Shown: in pieces, positions 23,720 to 31,633 of the stretch
How the letters are laid out: every line of letters starts with the position of its first letter
How positions within the stretch are numbered: position 1 is the stretch's first letter
Source: an uncultured Acidimicrobiales bacterium
GTDB taxonomy: Bacteria > Actinomycetota > Acidimicrobiia > Acidimicrobiales > SZUA-35
DNA: 44,658 bases
Assembly (NCBI GenBank): GCA_937958015.1
Contig: CALGOA010000104.1
Coordinates: forward strand, 1 to 44,658
Direction of reading: 5' to 3'
The notes under the pieces: model-generated
Told to the model about the DNA's origin: nothing
Database searches by the model: none
Seen by the model: only the letters and a program-made list of their open reading frames with translations
Translations under genes and position numbers: made by a program

Positions 23720-24785
23720 CCTGTGCCACCGAGGGGCTGGCGGATCCACCGAGCACGGCGGCGTACACCTCCACCGCCTTGTCCAGACCTGAAACGTGCT
23801 CCACGGTGAGCCACTCGGCGGCTCGGGGCACGAACTCGGCCCACTCGACGCCGAGCTTGCGCTGAAGCTCGGCCATGCCCCAGTCCTTGGCCCGCACCTG
23901 AATACGGGTGGGGGCGAAGAAGAACTCGGGTTTCGCTCCCGGCATCGGTGCCGGTTCGGGTCGATCGGCGTCCCAATGGGTCCCGCCGATAACGGCCGAG
24001 TGTTTCAGGTCGTCGCCGTAGCGTTCGTGAACGGCTCGAACGACGTTCTGATTGCCGGCAAAGTCGATCAGTACGGTCTGCCCATCTGGGAGGCTGTGCA
24101 GCTCGTCGTAACTGACCACCTGGTCGTAGATTCCGAGTTCTTCAACGAAGGGAACGTTGGAGGCGGAAGTAAGTCCGATGACGTCGATTCCATCCCTCTT
24201 GTTCAGCAGGTGAGCCGTGCCGAAGCCGGTCTTCGAGGACGCACTGGTGGCGATGACCTGGGTTGCGCCGAAGAAGTCCGCATCGGCCAGGAAGTCGTCG
24301 ATCAGGTACGACGTGAAGAAGAGGGGCTGGAGCAACATTCGGGCATCTTCGCCGTCGGGGTCATACCCGGGGTCGCCGGCGCACCGGGTGTAGTTGTTGT
24401 AGGCAGCTGCGAGTTCGGCCCGATGCGGCGAGGCATCAAAGAACGAACCCGGACTGACCCGGGAGGGCTGGACGACCAGCTCGTTGGCCATTGGGAGGTA
24501 ACCGTAGATCCGTTCGCCCTCTGCGATCCCGGCGTTGCGTGACTCACCGACGGTGGCAAATCCCCAGACCGGCACCACACCGGAACCTTCACCGCTGGGC
24601 GCAGGAAAGAAGTTCCAGTAGGCCATCATCTCGCCAAACACGGCGTAGGTGATGTTGTTCGCAGTGATCCCGAATGAGTCGATCACGAGCCGGACCTGAC
24701 CATCCTCGAGCGGTGCCGATTCGGACTCGGTGATCCGAACGTCGTGGAGTTCGTTCTTGCTGACTTCTACTACCGACCGTGCCAT
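23706..24785 (-). CDS. DUF2855 family protein
   Basis: A 359-residue protein with the DUF2855 pattern: VRLVIDSFGITANNITYAVFG, YWNFFPAPSGEGSGVVPVWGFA, RIYGYLPMA and a middle segment VIATSASSKTGFGTAHLL resembling a nucleotide-binding domain of the medium-chain reductase type. This suggests a distant oxidoreductase relative, but no function is established. TAGCGT lies 6 bases before the ATG. Confidence 0.88.
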   Translation of the reverse strand: MARSVVEVSKNELHDVRITESESAPLEDGQVRLVIDSFGITANNITYAVFGEMMAYWNFFPAPSGEGSGVVPVWGFATVGESRNAGIAEGERIYGYLPMANELVVQPSRVSPGSFFDASPHRAELAAAYNNYTRCAGDPGYDPDGEDARMLLQPLFFTSYLIDDFLADADFFGATQVIATSASSKTGFGTAHLLNKRDGIDVIGLTSASNVPFVEELGIYDQVVSYDELHSLPDGQTVLIDFAGNQNVVRAVHERYGDDLKHSAVIGGTHWDADRPEPAPMPGAKPEFFFAPTRIQVRAKDWGMAELQRKLGVEWAEFVPRAAEWLTVEHVSGLDKAVEVYAAVLGGSASPSVAQVIQL

Positions 24786-24791
24786 TCCTGA

Positions 24792-24797
24792 ACGCTA
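24792..24797 (-). promoter_or_regulatory. -10 box, leaderless start (TAGCGT-N6-ATG)
   Basis: TAGCGT precedes the DUF2855 ATG (24785) by 6 bases. Confidence 0.6.
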
Positions 24798-24862
24798 CTG
24801 CCCCACGCTGTCGCCGACGATTCTGCTGCCATCGAGCGGCTCGACCCGGCGGCGCCCTTCGG

Positions 24863-25894
24863 TCAGGCTTGATCGGCAGCGGTGAGAACCGGCGGGGTCA
24901 CGCCGTCGGGCAGATCACCGAAGGCTTCCTTTGCGGGCGGTGGTCCGGGCGGCGTGCCGTCGCCAAAGGGGCGTCCTCCCAGCGCCTCGCGCCCATGGGG
25001 CGATGCAAGCGGTCGTAGATCGGGTCCAACCGGCGTGATGCGGGTTGGGTTGATGCTCGTGTGCACTGCGTAGTAGTGCTCCTTCACCTGATCGAACTGG
25101 ACCGTGTCACCGACCCCGGGGGTCTGGAAAAGGTCGCGGGTGTATCCCCAGAGCGCTGGCATCTCGCTGATCTTGTTTCGGTTGCACTTGAAGTGGCCGT
25201 GGTAGACCGCATCGAATCGAATCAGTGTGGTGAAGAGCCGAACGTCGGCTTCGGTGATCGAGTCTCCCACCAGATAACGCCTGGTGCTGAGGTGTTCCTC
25301 CAGCTCGTCGAGTTTCGCGAACAGCGTGGTGAACGCTTCCTCGTATGCCTTCTGGGAGCTTGAGAAGCCGGTGCGATAGACGCCGTTGTTGACATCGTGG
25401 TAGATGCCTTCGCTGATCTCGTCGATCTGGTCGCGGAGGTGTTCTGGATACAACTCGGGAGCGCCCTGGCGATGGTGGGCGGTCCACTGTGTGCTGAAGT
25501 CGATGGTGATCTGCGGGAAGTTGTTGGTTACCACGTGACCACTCGGGACATCGACGATCGCCGGAACGGTGATCCCCTTCGGATAGTCGGGGTAACGGGC
25601 CAGGTAGTTGTCGCGTAGTCGCTCAACCTTGAGCACCGGGTCGAGGTGTCCGGGGTCCAGGTCGAACTGCCAGCTACGCCAATCGTGGGTGGGGCCGGCG
25701 AAACCCAACGAGATGGCGTCTTCGAGGCCCAGCAGTCGCCGCACGATCGCACTGCGATTCGCCCACGGGCAGGCCGCGGCTACAACGAGTCGGTATCGAC
25801 CCGCCTCGACTGGCCAGTCGGCGCCGGGGTCGTCCACGATCCGGTCCATGATGTAGTCGGTGTCGCGTTCGAACGAGCCGGAGTCAGATGCCAT
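24863..25894 (-). CDS. xi-class glutathione S-transferase / glutathionyl-hydroquinone reductase-like
   Basis: A 343-residue thioredoxin-fold enzyme that in its family reduces glutathionyl-hydroquinones; actinobacteria usually lack glutathione, so the thiol may be mycothiol (inference). Catalytic Cys42 lies in VVAAACPWANRSAIV, with VPAIVDVPSGHVVTNNFPQI supplying the cis-proline region and a helical C-domain with YLVGDSITEADVRLFTTLIRFD. ATG 25894 is selected because the 97 codons upstream are not family-like and overlap the divergent DUF72 gene. The Pro/Gly-rich tail (about 310-343) is an unusual extension. Confidence 0.9.
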   Translation of the reverse strand: MASDSGSFERDTDYIMDRIVDDPGADWPVEAGRYRLVVAAACPWANRSAIVRRLLGLEDAISLGFAGPTHDWRSWQFDLDPGHLDPVLKVERLRDNYLARYPDYPKGITVPAIVDVPSGHVVTNNFPQITIDFSTQWTAHHRQGAPELYPEHLRDQIDEISEGIYHDVNNGVYRTGFSSSQKAYEEAFTTLFAKLDELEEHLSTRRYLVGDSITEADVRLFTTLIRFDAVYHGHFKCNRNKISEMPALWGYTRDLFQTPGVGDTVQFDQVKEHYYAVHTSINPTRITPVGPDLRPLASPHGREALGGRPFGDGTPPGPPPAKEAFGDLPDGVTPPVLTAADQA

Positions 25895-26041
25895 GACCGG
25901 ACCAACCCCGGCCAACCCCGTGGCATTCCGCCCAGCGCCCGCGCCATCTTCGGCAACCGGAGGCACAACCCTCACTCCAAAGCGGCTTCCACAACCGGAA
26001 GCACTCCGTCCGAGAGGCGCCCCAGTACGGGGGCAAGAACC

Positions 26042-26047
26042 TAGATT
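26042..26047 (+). promoter_or_regulatory. -10 box, leaderless start (TAGATT-N7-GTG)
   Basis: TAGATT precedes GTG 26055 of the DUF72 gene by 7 bases. Confidence 0.45.
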
Positions 26048-26054
26048 TGATTCG

Positions 26055-26930
26055 GTGAAGCTGTACGTGGGCTGTGCGATGTGGGCGCTCCGGCCATGGG
26101 TGGGCCGGTGGTTTCCCTCCGACACCCGCTCGGGAGAAGAACTGGCTGCATACGCCACGTGGTGCACCTCGGTCGAGGGGAACACAACGCACTACGCATT
26201 GCCGAAACCCGAGACGGTGGCGCGCTGGGCCGAACTGGCACCACCACACTTCCGGTTCTGCTTCAAGGTGCCCAAGCTGATCACCCACGAGAAGAAGCTC
26301 CGCGGCGTCGACGCCGAGGTCGAGGAGTTCCTCGATCTCCTCACACCGCTGTCGGATCGTCTCGGTCCGGTACAACTACAACTTCCTGCGCTGTTCGGAC
26401 CCTCCGACCTCGCCGTTCTGGCCGACGCCTGCCGCAACCTCCCCCGATCGGTCGAGTGGGCGGTCGAGACTCGACACCCCGACTTGGCCGCCAACGGATC
26501 ACACGAACGGGAACTGAACGATCTGCTCGCCTCGAACGGGATCAATCGGGTGATCCTCGACAGCCGAACCCTGTTCTCGGTGCCGCCGGTGACCGCGCTC
26601 GAGAAGGAAGCATGGGAACGCAAACCTCGGCTGGGGGTACGACCCGTCGCCACCGCTCGACAACCACTGGTGCGACTGATCGGCACCAGTGATCCCGCCA
26701 TCACGATCAGGGGCTGGAGTCAGTGGCTCCCCAAGATCGCCGACTGGTGCACCCAGGGGCTCACCCCTCACGTCTTCATTCACACCCCGGACAATCACGA
26801 CGCGCCCGACCTGGCCCGCCGGTTTCACGACGCGGTTGGTGAGTTGGCACCCGAACTCGAACCACTCCCCGACCCAGTTGAGACCGACCACCAACTCGAT
26901 CTGTTCGCCACCGACATCGATCGGTCCTGA
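26055..26930 (+). CDS. DUF72 (YecE-like) family protein
   Basis: A 291-residue TIM-barrel-type protein of unknown function. Family signs are LYVGCAMWALRPWVGRWFP, TSVEGNTTHYALPKPETVARW, FRFCFKVPKLITHEK, LGPVQLQLPALFGPSDL, WAVETRHPD and VFIHTPDNHDAPDLARRF. The GTG start is fixed by homology beginning at LYVGC and by an upstream TAGATT at leaderless spacing; the longer frame overlaps the divergent GST gene. Confidence 0.92.
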   Translation: MKLYVGCAMWALRPWVGRWFPSDTRSGEELAAYATWCTSVEGNTTHYALPKPETVARWAELAPPHFRFCFKVPKLITHEKKLRGVDAEVEEFLDLLTPLSDRLGPVQLQLPALFGPSDLAVLADACRNLPRSVEWAVETRHPDLAANGSHERELNDLLASNGINRVILDSRTLFSVPPVTALEKEAWERKPRLGVRPVATARQPLVRLIGTSDPAITIRGWSQWLPKIADWCTQGLTPHVFIHTPDNHDAPDLARRFHDAVGELAPELEPLPDPVETDHQLDLFATDIDRS

Positions 26931-26977
26931 GCCATACGGCACACCTCGGCCTTTCTCGCCGGTCGCCGGTTGGTTGT

Positions 26978-26983
26978 TACGGT
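26978..26983 (+). promoter_or_regulatory. -10 box, leaderless start (TACGGT-N6-ATG)
   Basis: TACGGT precedes the EamA-transporter ATG (26990) by 6 bases. Confidence 0.5.
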
Positions 26984-26989
26984 GCCACG

Positions 26990-27928
26990 ATGACCGACGT
27001 TGCGACCTCCGATCCCGCAGCCGGTCTCGATTCCGATACCACGGCCGGTCTGGTCGGCGCCGCTCTCGCTGTCACCGCATGGGGCGCCGGCAGCGTTCTA
27101 GCCAAGTACATCAGCATCGGTGGGATGGCAATCGCCGTTTACCGGTTCGGGATGTTCTCGGTGATCATGGTCGCATGGCTTCTCTCCCGAGGGGTTTCGG
27201 TCAACGCGTCCGTTCTTCGCAAGAGTGCCGCGGGAGGTATCGCCCTGGGTGTCGATGTCGCAATGTTCTTCTCGGCGGTCAAGTTGACGAACGTCGTAAA
27301 CGCGACGTTGATCGGATCACTGCAACCGATCTTTGTCGGAATCGTGGCGGCCAAATTCTTCGGGGAGAAGATCAACCGACGTGACATCGGCTGGGCCGGC
27401 CTTGCGATCCTCGGCGTGGGGCTGGTCGTCACCGCGTCGAACGGAACCCCGGAGTGGAGTGCCAAGGGAGATCTTCTTGCCGTCGGTGCTGCGCTGGCCT
27501 GGAGCGGATACTTCATCGCCAGCAAGCAGTCCAAGGGCAAGCTGACGCCGTCGGAATTCACCGCTGGCACCGCCATCTGGACCGCCGCCATCAACATCCC
27601 GCTGGCGTTGGCGTTCGGCCAGGACCTCTCGTTGCCCTCTGCCGAGAACCTCCTCTGGCTGGGGGTCATGACACTCCTCGCCGGAGTGATCGGCCACACG
27701 ATGATGAACTGGTCGCTCGTTCGTATTCCGCTCTGGGTCGGCTCGACAATGACGCTCCTGGTGCCGGTCGCATCGTCGCTGATCGCATGGTTCGTGCTGG
27801 ACGAGGCACTCACCGCCTTCCAGGTGTTCGCAATGGCCTTGGTCCTGTTCGCGCTGGGCATGATCGTGCGAAACCAGTCTCAGCGGACGGTACGCCGCCC
27901 GGCAGGACCCGAACGAGCCCGGGCGTAG
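26990..27928 (+). CDS. DMT-superfamily EamA transporter
   Basis: A 312-residue inner-membrane protein with about ten helices in two EamA repeats (about 17-150 and 160-297). Typical features are LVGAALAVTAWGAGSVLAKY at the start of repeat 1, LIGSLQPIFVGIVAAKFFGEKI near its end, and VGSTMTLLVPVASSLIAWFVLDEALTAFQ in repeat 2. Such carriers export amino acids or other metabolites; the substrate cannot be told. Confidence 0.93.
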   Translation: MTDVATSDPAAGLDSDTTAGLVGAALAVTAWGAGSVLAKYISIGGMAIAVYRFGMFSVIMVAWLLSRGVSVNASVLRKSAAGGIALGVDVAMFFSAVKLTNVVNATLIGSLQPIFVGIVAAKFFGEKINRRDIGWAGLAILGVGLVVTASNGTPEWSAKGDLLAVGAALAWSGYFIASKQSKGKLTPSEFTAGTAIWTAAINIPLALAFGQDLSLPSAENLLWLGVMTLLAGVIGHTMMNWSLVRIPLWVGSTMTLLVPVASSLIAWFVLDEALTAFQVFAMALVLFALGMIVRNQSQRTVRRPAGPERARA

Positions 27929-27984
27929 TCGCTGCAAACGCCATACGCTGAGGCGCAGACCCAACGTCCGGACGGGAGCGCACC

Positions 27985-28350
27985 ATGACCGATCGCAAAG
28001 CCGACTACGCCGAGTTCTGGCCCTTCTATCTTCAGGAACACTCCAAACCCGAGACCAGAGGGCTGCACTACGTCGGGACCACACTCGTCTTCGTGGCGGG
28101 CGCGTTGGCCGTCGTGACCGGCCGGAAGAAATGGATCGGCGCCATGCCGCTGTTCGGATACTTCTTCGCCTGGGTGGCCCACTTCTTCGTGGAGAAGAAC
28201 CGCCCGGCCACCTTCACACACCCCCTGTGGTCGTTGGTGAGCGACTTCCGCATGTACTTCCTGGGCATGACGGGTCGGCTCGGCCCGGAACTCGACAAGG
28301 CAGGAGTTGGCGCAGAACTTCCCGCCGAAACCGAGCCGGTCGCCGCATAA
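27985..28350 (+). CDS. DUF962 / Mpo1-like membrane protein
   Basis: A 121-residue protein whose yeast relative Mpo1 is a dioxygenase removing one carbon from 2-hydroxy fatty acids. Conserved pieces are FWPFYLQEHSKPETRGLHYVGT (with the His-containing HS and LHYVG motifs), YFFAWVAHFFVEKNRPATF with a second His, and HPLWSLVSDFRMYF. Two membrane segments at about 31-46 and 52-67. GGGAG 6 bases before the ATG and a TACGCT at 27944-27949 suggest a normal leadered transcript. Confidence 0.9.
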   Translation: MTDRKADYAEFWPFYLQEHSKPETRGLHYVGTTLVFVAGALAVVTGRKKWIGAMPLFGYFFAWVAHFFVEKNRPATFTHPLWSLVSDFRMYFLGMTGRLGPELDKAGVGAELPAETEPVAA

Positions 28351-28370
28351 CCGGACCTGCCCACCACCCT

Positions 28371-29003
28371 CTACGCGTCGAGTTCGGGCGGGGGAACGGC
28401 CATTGTCCCCGCCACGGCATCGCGCGACGTGATGACCGAGTCCACAAGTCCGTAATCGACGGCGGCCTTACCTCGGACGATGTAGTCGCGCTCGATGTCG
28501 TTGTGGACGCGTTCGATCGGTTGACCGGTGTGCTCGGCGAGCAGCTCTTCGATACGAAGCCGAGCCAACCGCATCTCCTCGAGCTGAATCTCCATATCCG
28601 TCGCCTGACCCTGGGCACCACCGTGGGGTTGATGGATGAGAACCCGGGAGTTCGGTAGCGTCATTCGTTTGCCGGGTGCACCGGCCGCCAGCAGGACCGC
28701 AGACCACGACGCCGCCTGGCCAACACAGATCGTCGCCACGTCGGGTCGAATGAACTGCATCGTGTCGTAGATGCCGAAACCGGCGGTGACCGAACCGCCG
28801 GGACTGTTGATGTAGAGGTGGATGTCGCTTTCGGGATCCTGGGATTCGAGATGGAGTAGCTGGCCGATGACCAGGTTGGCGCTTGCATCGTTCACCTCGG
28901 TACCGAGGAAGACCACACGATCCTTCAGCAGGCGGGAATAGAGGTCATAGGCCCGCTCCCCTCGTCCCGACTCCTCGATCACCGTTGGCACCAGCAGACT
29001 CAT
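28371..29003 (-). CDS. clpP: ATP-dependent Clp protease proteolytic subunit
   Basis: A 210-residue serine peptidase that assembles into the double-heptameric Clp chamber and degrades proteins fed by a Clp ATPase. The triad is complete: Ser99 (GQAASWSAV), His124 (LIHQPHGG) and Asp173 (IERDYIV); [18 protein letters not shown] forms the oxyanion strand. The residues after the serine are Trp-Ser where ClpP usually has Met-Gly. ATG 29003 is supported by GGAG 7 bases upstream. No clpX or second clpP is adjacent, so this may be an additional paralogue. Palindrome 29025-29044 lies 22 bases upstream. Confidence 0.93.
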   Translation of the reverse strand: MSLLVPTVIEESGRGERAYDLYSRLLKDRVVFLGTEVNDASANLVIGQLLHLESQDPESDIHLYINSPGGSVTAGFGIYDTMQFIRPDVATICVGQAASWSAVLLAAGAPGKRMTLPNSRVLIHQPHGGAQGQATDMEIQLEEMRLARLRIEELLAEHTGQPIERVHNDIERDYIVRGKAAVDYGLVDSVITSRDAVAGTMAVPPPELDA

Positions 29004-29024
29004 GTCGATCTCCAGATCTCGTAC

Positions 29025-29044
29025 ACGCAACCGTTTGGTTGCGT
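29025..29044. promoter_or_regulatory. 20-bp operator-like palindrome, copy 1
   Basis: ACGCAACCGTTTGGTTGCGT: perfect 8-bp arms around GTTT, immediately followed by TATAAT at 29044-29049. It shares 18 of 20 bases with the copy at 29074-29093 and lies in the clpP/SRPBCC divergent promoter region. Confidence 0.75.
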
Positions 29045-29073
29045 ATAATCATAGTACCGGCCGAACCCCGATC

Positions 29074-29093
29074 ACGCAACTGTGTGGTTGCGT
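29074..29093. promoter_or_regulatory. 20-bp operator-like palindrome, copy 2
   Basis: ACGCAACTGTGTGGTTGCGT, 49 bp from copy 1, directly upstream of the TATGCT -10 box of the SRPBCC gene. Probably the operator of the ArsR encoded in the same operon. Confidence 0.75.
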
Positions 29094-29094
29094 G

Positions 29095-29100
29095 TATGCT
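29095..29100 (+). promoter_or_regulatory. -10 box, leaderless start (TATGCT-N7-ATG)
   Basis: TATGCT precedes the SRPBCC ATG (29108) by 7 bases and abuts palindrome copy 2. Confidence 0.55.
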
Positions 29101-29107
29101 GCGGGTT

Positions 29108-29569
29108 ATGAGTTCCGACGCTGTGATCGATACCAATTTCGACGCCGAGCCCTCAGACATCTGGGATGCCATGACCTCACCCGACGGCATCCAGGAGTGG
29201 ATGGGGCAAGGATCCTGTCTGCCGCCCGTCGAGGACGGCGAACTCTGGCTTCGAGACTTCGTCACCGGCACTCCCCGACACGGTCGGGTTCGATCCGTTG
29301 ATCCGGATCGAGAGCTCAGCTTCGAATGGTGGCCTGAGGACGACCCGAGCCAGCCATCGACCGTTTCGATCACCCTGGAACCGCTGCATACCGGCACGCG
29401 GGTCCGAGTGATCGAAAACGTCGGCCCGGCGGCCGGTGGAGTTCAGATGTCCGCCGCGGCGTGGGCTTGGCGCAGTGCCAGCCTCATCGTCACCGTGGAA
29501 CACCTGCTTGCGACGCTTCCATTCTCGACCGGGATTTCCAGTGGCCGACGTCTTCTCCGCGCTCGCTGA
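29108..29569 (+). CDS. SRPBCC (AHSA1-type) domain protein
   Basis: A 153-residue START/SRPBCC-fold protein: AVIDTNFDAEPSDIWDAMTSPDGIQEWMG, HGRVRSVDPDRELSFEWWPEDD and STVSITLEPLHTGTRVRVIENV. The fold binds hydrophobic ligands; no catalytic site is evident. It overlaps the downstream ArsR gene by 29 bp, so the two are co-expressed. Twin palindromes precede the start. The gene order (SRPBCC then ArsR) is reversed relative to the pair at 1136-2385. Confidence 0.88.
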   Translation: MSSDAVIDTNFDAEPSDIWDAMTSPDGIQEWMGQGSCLPPVEDGELWLRDFVTGTPRHGRVRSVDPDRELSFEWWPEDDPSQPSTVSITLEPLHTGTRVRVIENVGPAAGGVQMSAAAWAWRSASLIVTVEHLLATLPFSTGISSGRRLLRAR

Positions 29570-29843
29570 TCCAACCCGGCGCCAGATCTTCGAACGTCTC
29601 GTCGCCGGTGGCCCGACCACCGCGACCGAGCTGAGTGGTGAGTTTGGGATCACCCGGCAAGCCGTCTCGAAACATCTCGGCCTACTGGAGACCGCCGAGT
29701 TGGTCACCGGAACCAAACGGGGAAGGGAGACCCACTTCGAACCACGACCGCAGGACCTGCAGATAGTGACGGCGTGGGCAGCACGCATGCAGGATGACTG
29801 GCGCAACCGGATGGACGTGTTGAAGAAGATCGTGGACGGGTAA
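29541..29843 (+). CDS. ArsR-family winged-helix regulator
   Basis: A 100-residue repressor: VFSALADPTRRQIFERLV, the helix-turn-helix TATELSGEFGITRQAVSKHLGLLETAELV and wing TKRGRETHFEP, ending in a helix with WRNRMDVLKKIV. It lacks metal-binding Cys motifs. GTG 29541 is chosen at the beginning of family similarity, inside the end of the SRPBCC gene. It most likely represses its own operon through the palindromes at 29025-29093, and could also affect clpP. Confidence 0.9.
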   Translation: MADVFSALADPTRRQIFERLVAGGPTTATELSGEFGITRQAVSKHLGLLETAELVTGTKRGRETHFEPRPQDLQIVTAWAARMQDDWRNRMDVLKKIVDG

Positions 29844-29862
29844 TCCACGGCGCTGGACAAGT

Positions 29863-29868
29863 TAGTGT
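29863..29868 (+). promoter_or_regulatory. -10 box, leaderless start (TAGTGT-N7-ATG)
   Basis: TAGTGT precedes the amidase ATG (29876) by 7 bases. Confidence 0.5.
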
Positions 29869-29875
29869 CGAGCCA

Positions 29876-31045
29876 ATGCTGGACTATGTCGACAGAGCCG
29901 CGACCGGAAACGGACCGCTCGACGGCGTCTCGGTGGCGGTCAAGGAGCTGATTGCAATCGGCGGGCACACCCTGTCGGCCAACAGCGACGTTCCCCTTCC
30001 CGAGACGTGGCGCCATCCGGTTGACGACGCTCCCATCGTGGCGGCGCTGCGGGCGAATGGCGCCCACGTTGTCGGCACCACCACAACCCACGAGTTTGCG
30101 TGGGGGATCACCACCTATGACCGAGGCCGCCGGGTTGACAATCCCGTGATGCCAGGTCGGATCGCAGGTGGATCGTCGGGCGGATCAGCCGAATCGGTTG
30201 CCCTCGGAGAAGCCGACCTGGGTATCGGCACCGACACCGGGGGCTCCGTGCGGATCCCGGCGGCGTGGTGCCACCTCGTCGGCTGGAAATTCGGCGAAGG
30301 CCTGATCTCGATGGACGGGGTCCTCCCGTTGGCACTCGGCCTCGATCACGTCGGTCTGCTCGCCCGCTCCCCCGAACTCCTGCTGCGGGCCGCCGATGCT
30401 CTTGGTGTGGAGTCGGTCGACTACGTGCCCGCCATTGTGGTCCCGCCCGCCGAGTTCCTCGCCCGATCGGATCCCGCTGCCGTCGCCATCGTGTTCGACA
30501 CGGTTCGGCTACTCACCGGCGCGCTCAACGTCGAGGAGTCAACGGCGTCGGATATGCCTCCGCCGGAACAGATGTTGGCTTGTTTCTCGCTACTTCAGGG
30601 TCCCGCCGTGGTGCGGGCCCATCGCGATGTCATCGGCACCTGGCCGTCGCAGCGACGCCACTACCCGGACTACATCGTCGATCGACTCAACGGTGCTGAG
30701 GCCCGGGACGACCAAGAACTGGCGCTCGGCCGCCACCTCCAGGCCGACATCCGAGCGAGACTGAACACCATCCTCGAACGTTCGATCATGGTGTTGCCCG
30801 CCACCGGGTGCGCCCCTCCATCCATCGACAGCCCGAACGAGGCCGTGATCGGGGATCAGCGCCACGACCTGCGCGATGTGGTGATGACCAACACCGTGCC
30901 CGCAAACGTCTCGGGACTGCCGGCGGTCACGGTGCCATTCCGCTCCGGTGGTGAGGAATTCGGCGTCCAACTTCTCGGGCCGGCAGGCTCTGATCGTCTG
31001 TTGCTGGAGCTGGCAGCTTCGGTGATGTCGGCCCACGCATCGTAG
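29876..31045 (+). CDS. amidase signature family enzyme
   Basis: A 389-residue amide hydrolase. The Ser-cisSer-Lys triad is visible: Lys23 (VSVAVKELIAI), the cis-serine at 100/101 (RIAGGSSGGSAESVALG) and nucleophile Ser124 (GIGTDTGGSVRIPAAW). It is shorter than typical GatA (about 480), arguing for a free-standing amidase and not an amidotransferase subunit. C-terminal NVSGLPAVTVPF is also family-typical. Substrate unknown. Probable leaderless gene. Confidence 0.92.
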   Translation: MLDYVDRAATGNGPLDGVSVAVKELIAIGGHTLSANSDVPLPETWRHPVDDAPIVAALRANGAHVVGTTTTHEFAWGITTYDRGRRVDNPVMPGRIAGGSSGGSAESVALGEADLGIGTDTGGSVRIPAAWCHLVGWKFGEGLISMDGVLPLALGLDHVGLLARSPELLLRAADALGVESVDYVPAIVVPPAEFLARSDPAAVAIVFDTVRLLTGALNVEESTASDMPPPEQMLACFSLLQGPAVVRAHRDVIGTWPSQRRHYPDYIVDRLNGAEARDDQELALGRHLQADIRARLNTILERSIMVLPATGCAPPSIDSPNEAVIGDQRHDLRDVVMTNTVPANVSGLPAVTVPFRSGGEEFGVQLLGPAGSDRLLLELAASVMSAHAS

Positions 31046-31048
31046 GAT
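31043..31048 (+). promoter_or_regulatory. -10 box, leaderless start (TAGGAT-N6-ATG)
   Basis: TAGGAT precedes the PPOX-protein ATG (31055) by 6 bases and overlaps the amidase stop codon. Confidence 0.5.
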
Positions 31049-31054
31049 CTGAAC

Positions 31055-31582
31055 ATGTTCGCAATGAACCGAGAAGTCGATCGTACAGAGATGTTTGATT
31101 TCGTGCGGGAGCGCCGGCAGTGGGTCCTCACGACGGTCAAACAATCCGGGGGCGTTCAGGTCTCACCGGTGACCGGCGCGGTTGGAGCCGACGAAAGTCT
31201 GATGATCGCCACGTACCCCGAGCGGGCCAAGGTGCACAACATCCGTCATGACGGCGAAGTGTCGATCTGCGTGCTGAGCGACGACTTCGGCGGAGCCTGG
31301 ATTCAGGTCGATGGCACCGCCACGATCGTCGACCTGCCCGAGGCGATCGATGGTCTGGTCGAGTACTACCGAGCTGCGGCCGGGGAACATCCGAATTGGG
31401 ACGAGTACCGCCAAGCCATGGAGCGTCAGGGCAAATGCATGATCAAGATCGCCGTGACCGACTGGGGTCCTGTCGCCACCGGTGGATTTCCCAGCAGCCA
31501 GAAAGACATGTTCGAGAAGTGGCAGCCCGGTGGGGAATTCTCTGACGAAGAGAAGCGTTCACCCCAAATGTTCGACGATTGA
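31055..31582 (+). CDS. PPOX-fold flavin/F420-dependent oxidoreductase family protein
   Basis: A 175-residue split-barrel protein of the pyridoxamine-phosphate-oxidase superfamily. The fold is seen in FVRERRQWVLTTVKQSGGVQVSPVTGAV, IATYPERAKVHNIRHDGEVSICVLSDDF and WIQVDGTATIVDLPEAIDGLVEYY. Actinobacterial members of this type bind FMN or F420; which one cannot be decided here. It has its own -10-like hexamer in the end of the amidase gene. Confidence 0.85.
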   Translation: MFAMNREVDRTEMFDFVRERRQWVLTTVKQSGGVQVSPVTGAVGADESLMIATYPERAKVHNIRHDGEVSICVLSDDFGGAWIQVDGTATIVDLPEAIDGLVEYYRAAAGEHPNWDEYRQAMERQGKCMIKIAVTDWGPVATGGFPSSQKDMFEKWQPGGEFSDEEKRSPQMFDD

Positions 31583-31633
31583 TCGTCAAACCTTCCACAA
31601 ACGTCGCAGCACCATCGCCCCGAGGACAATCGC

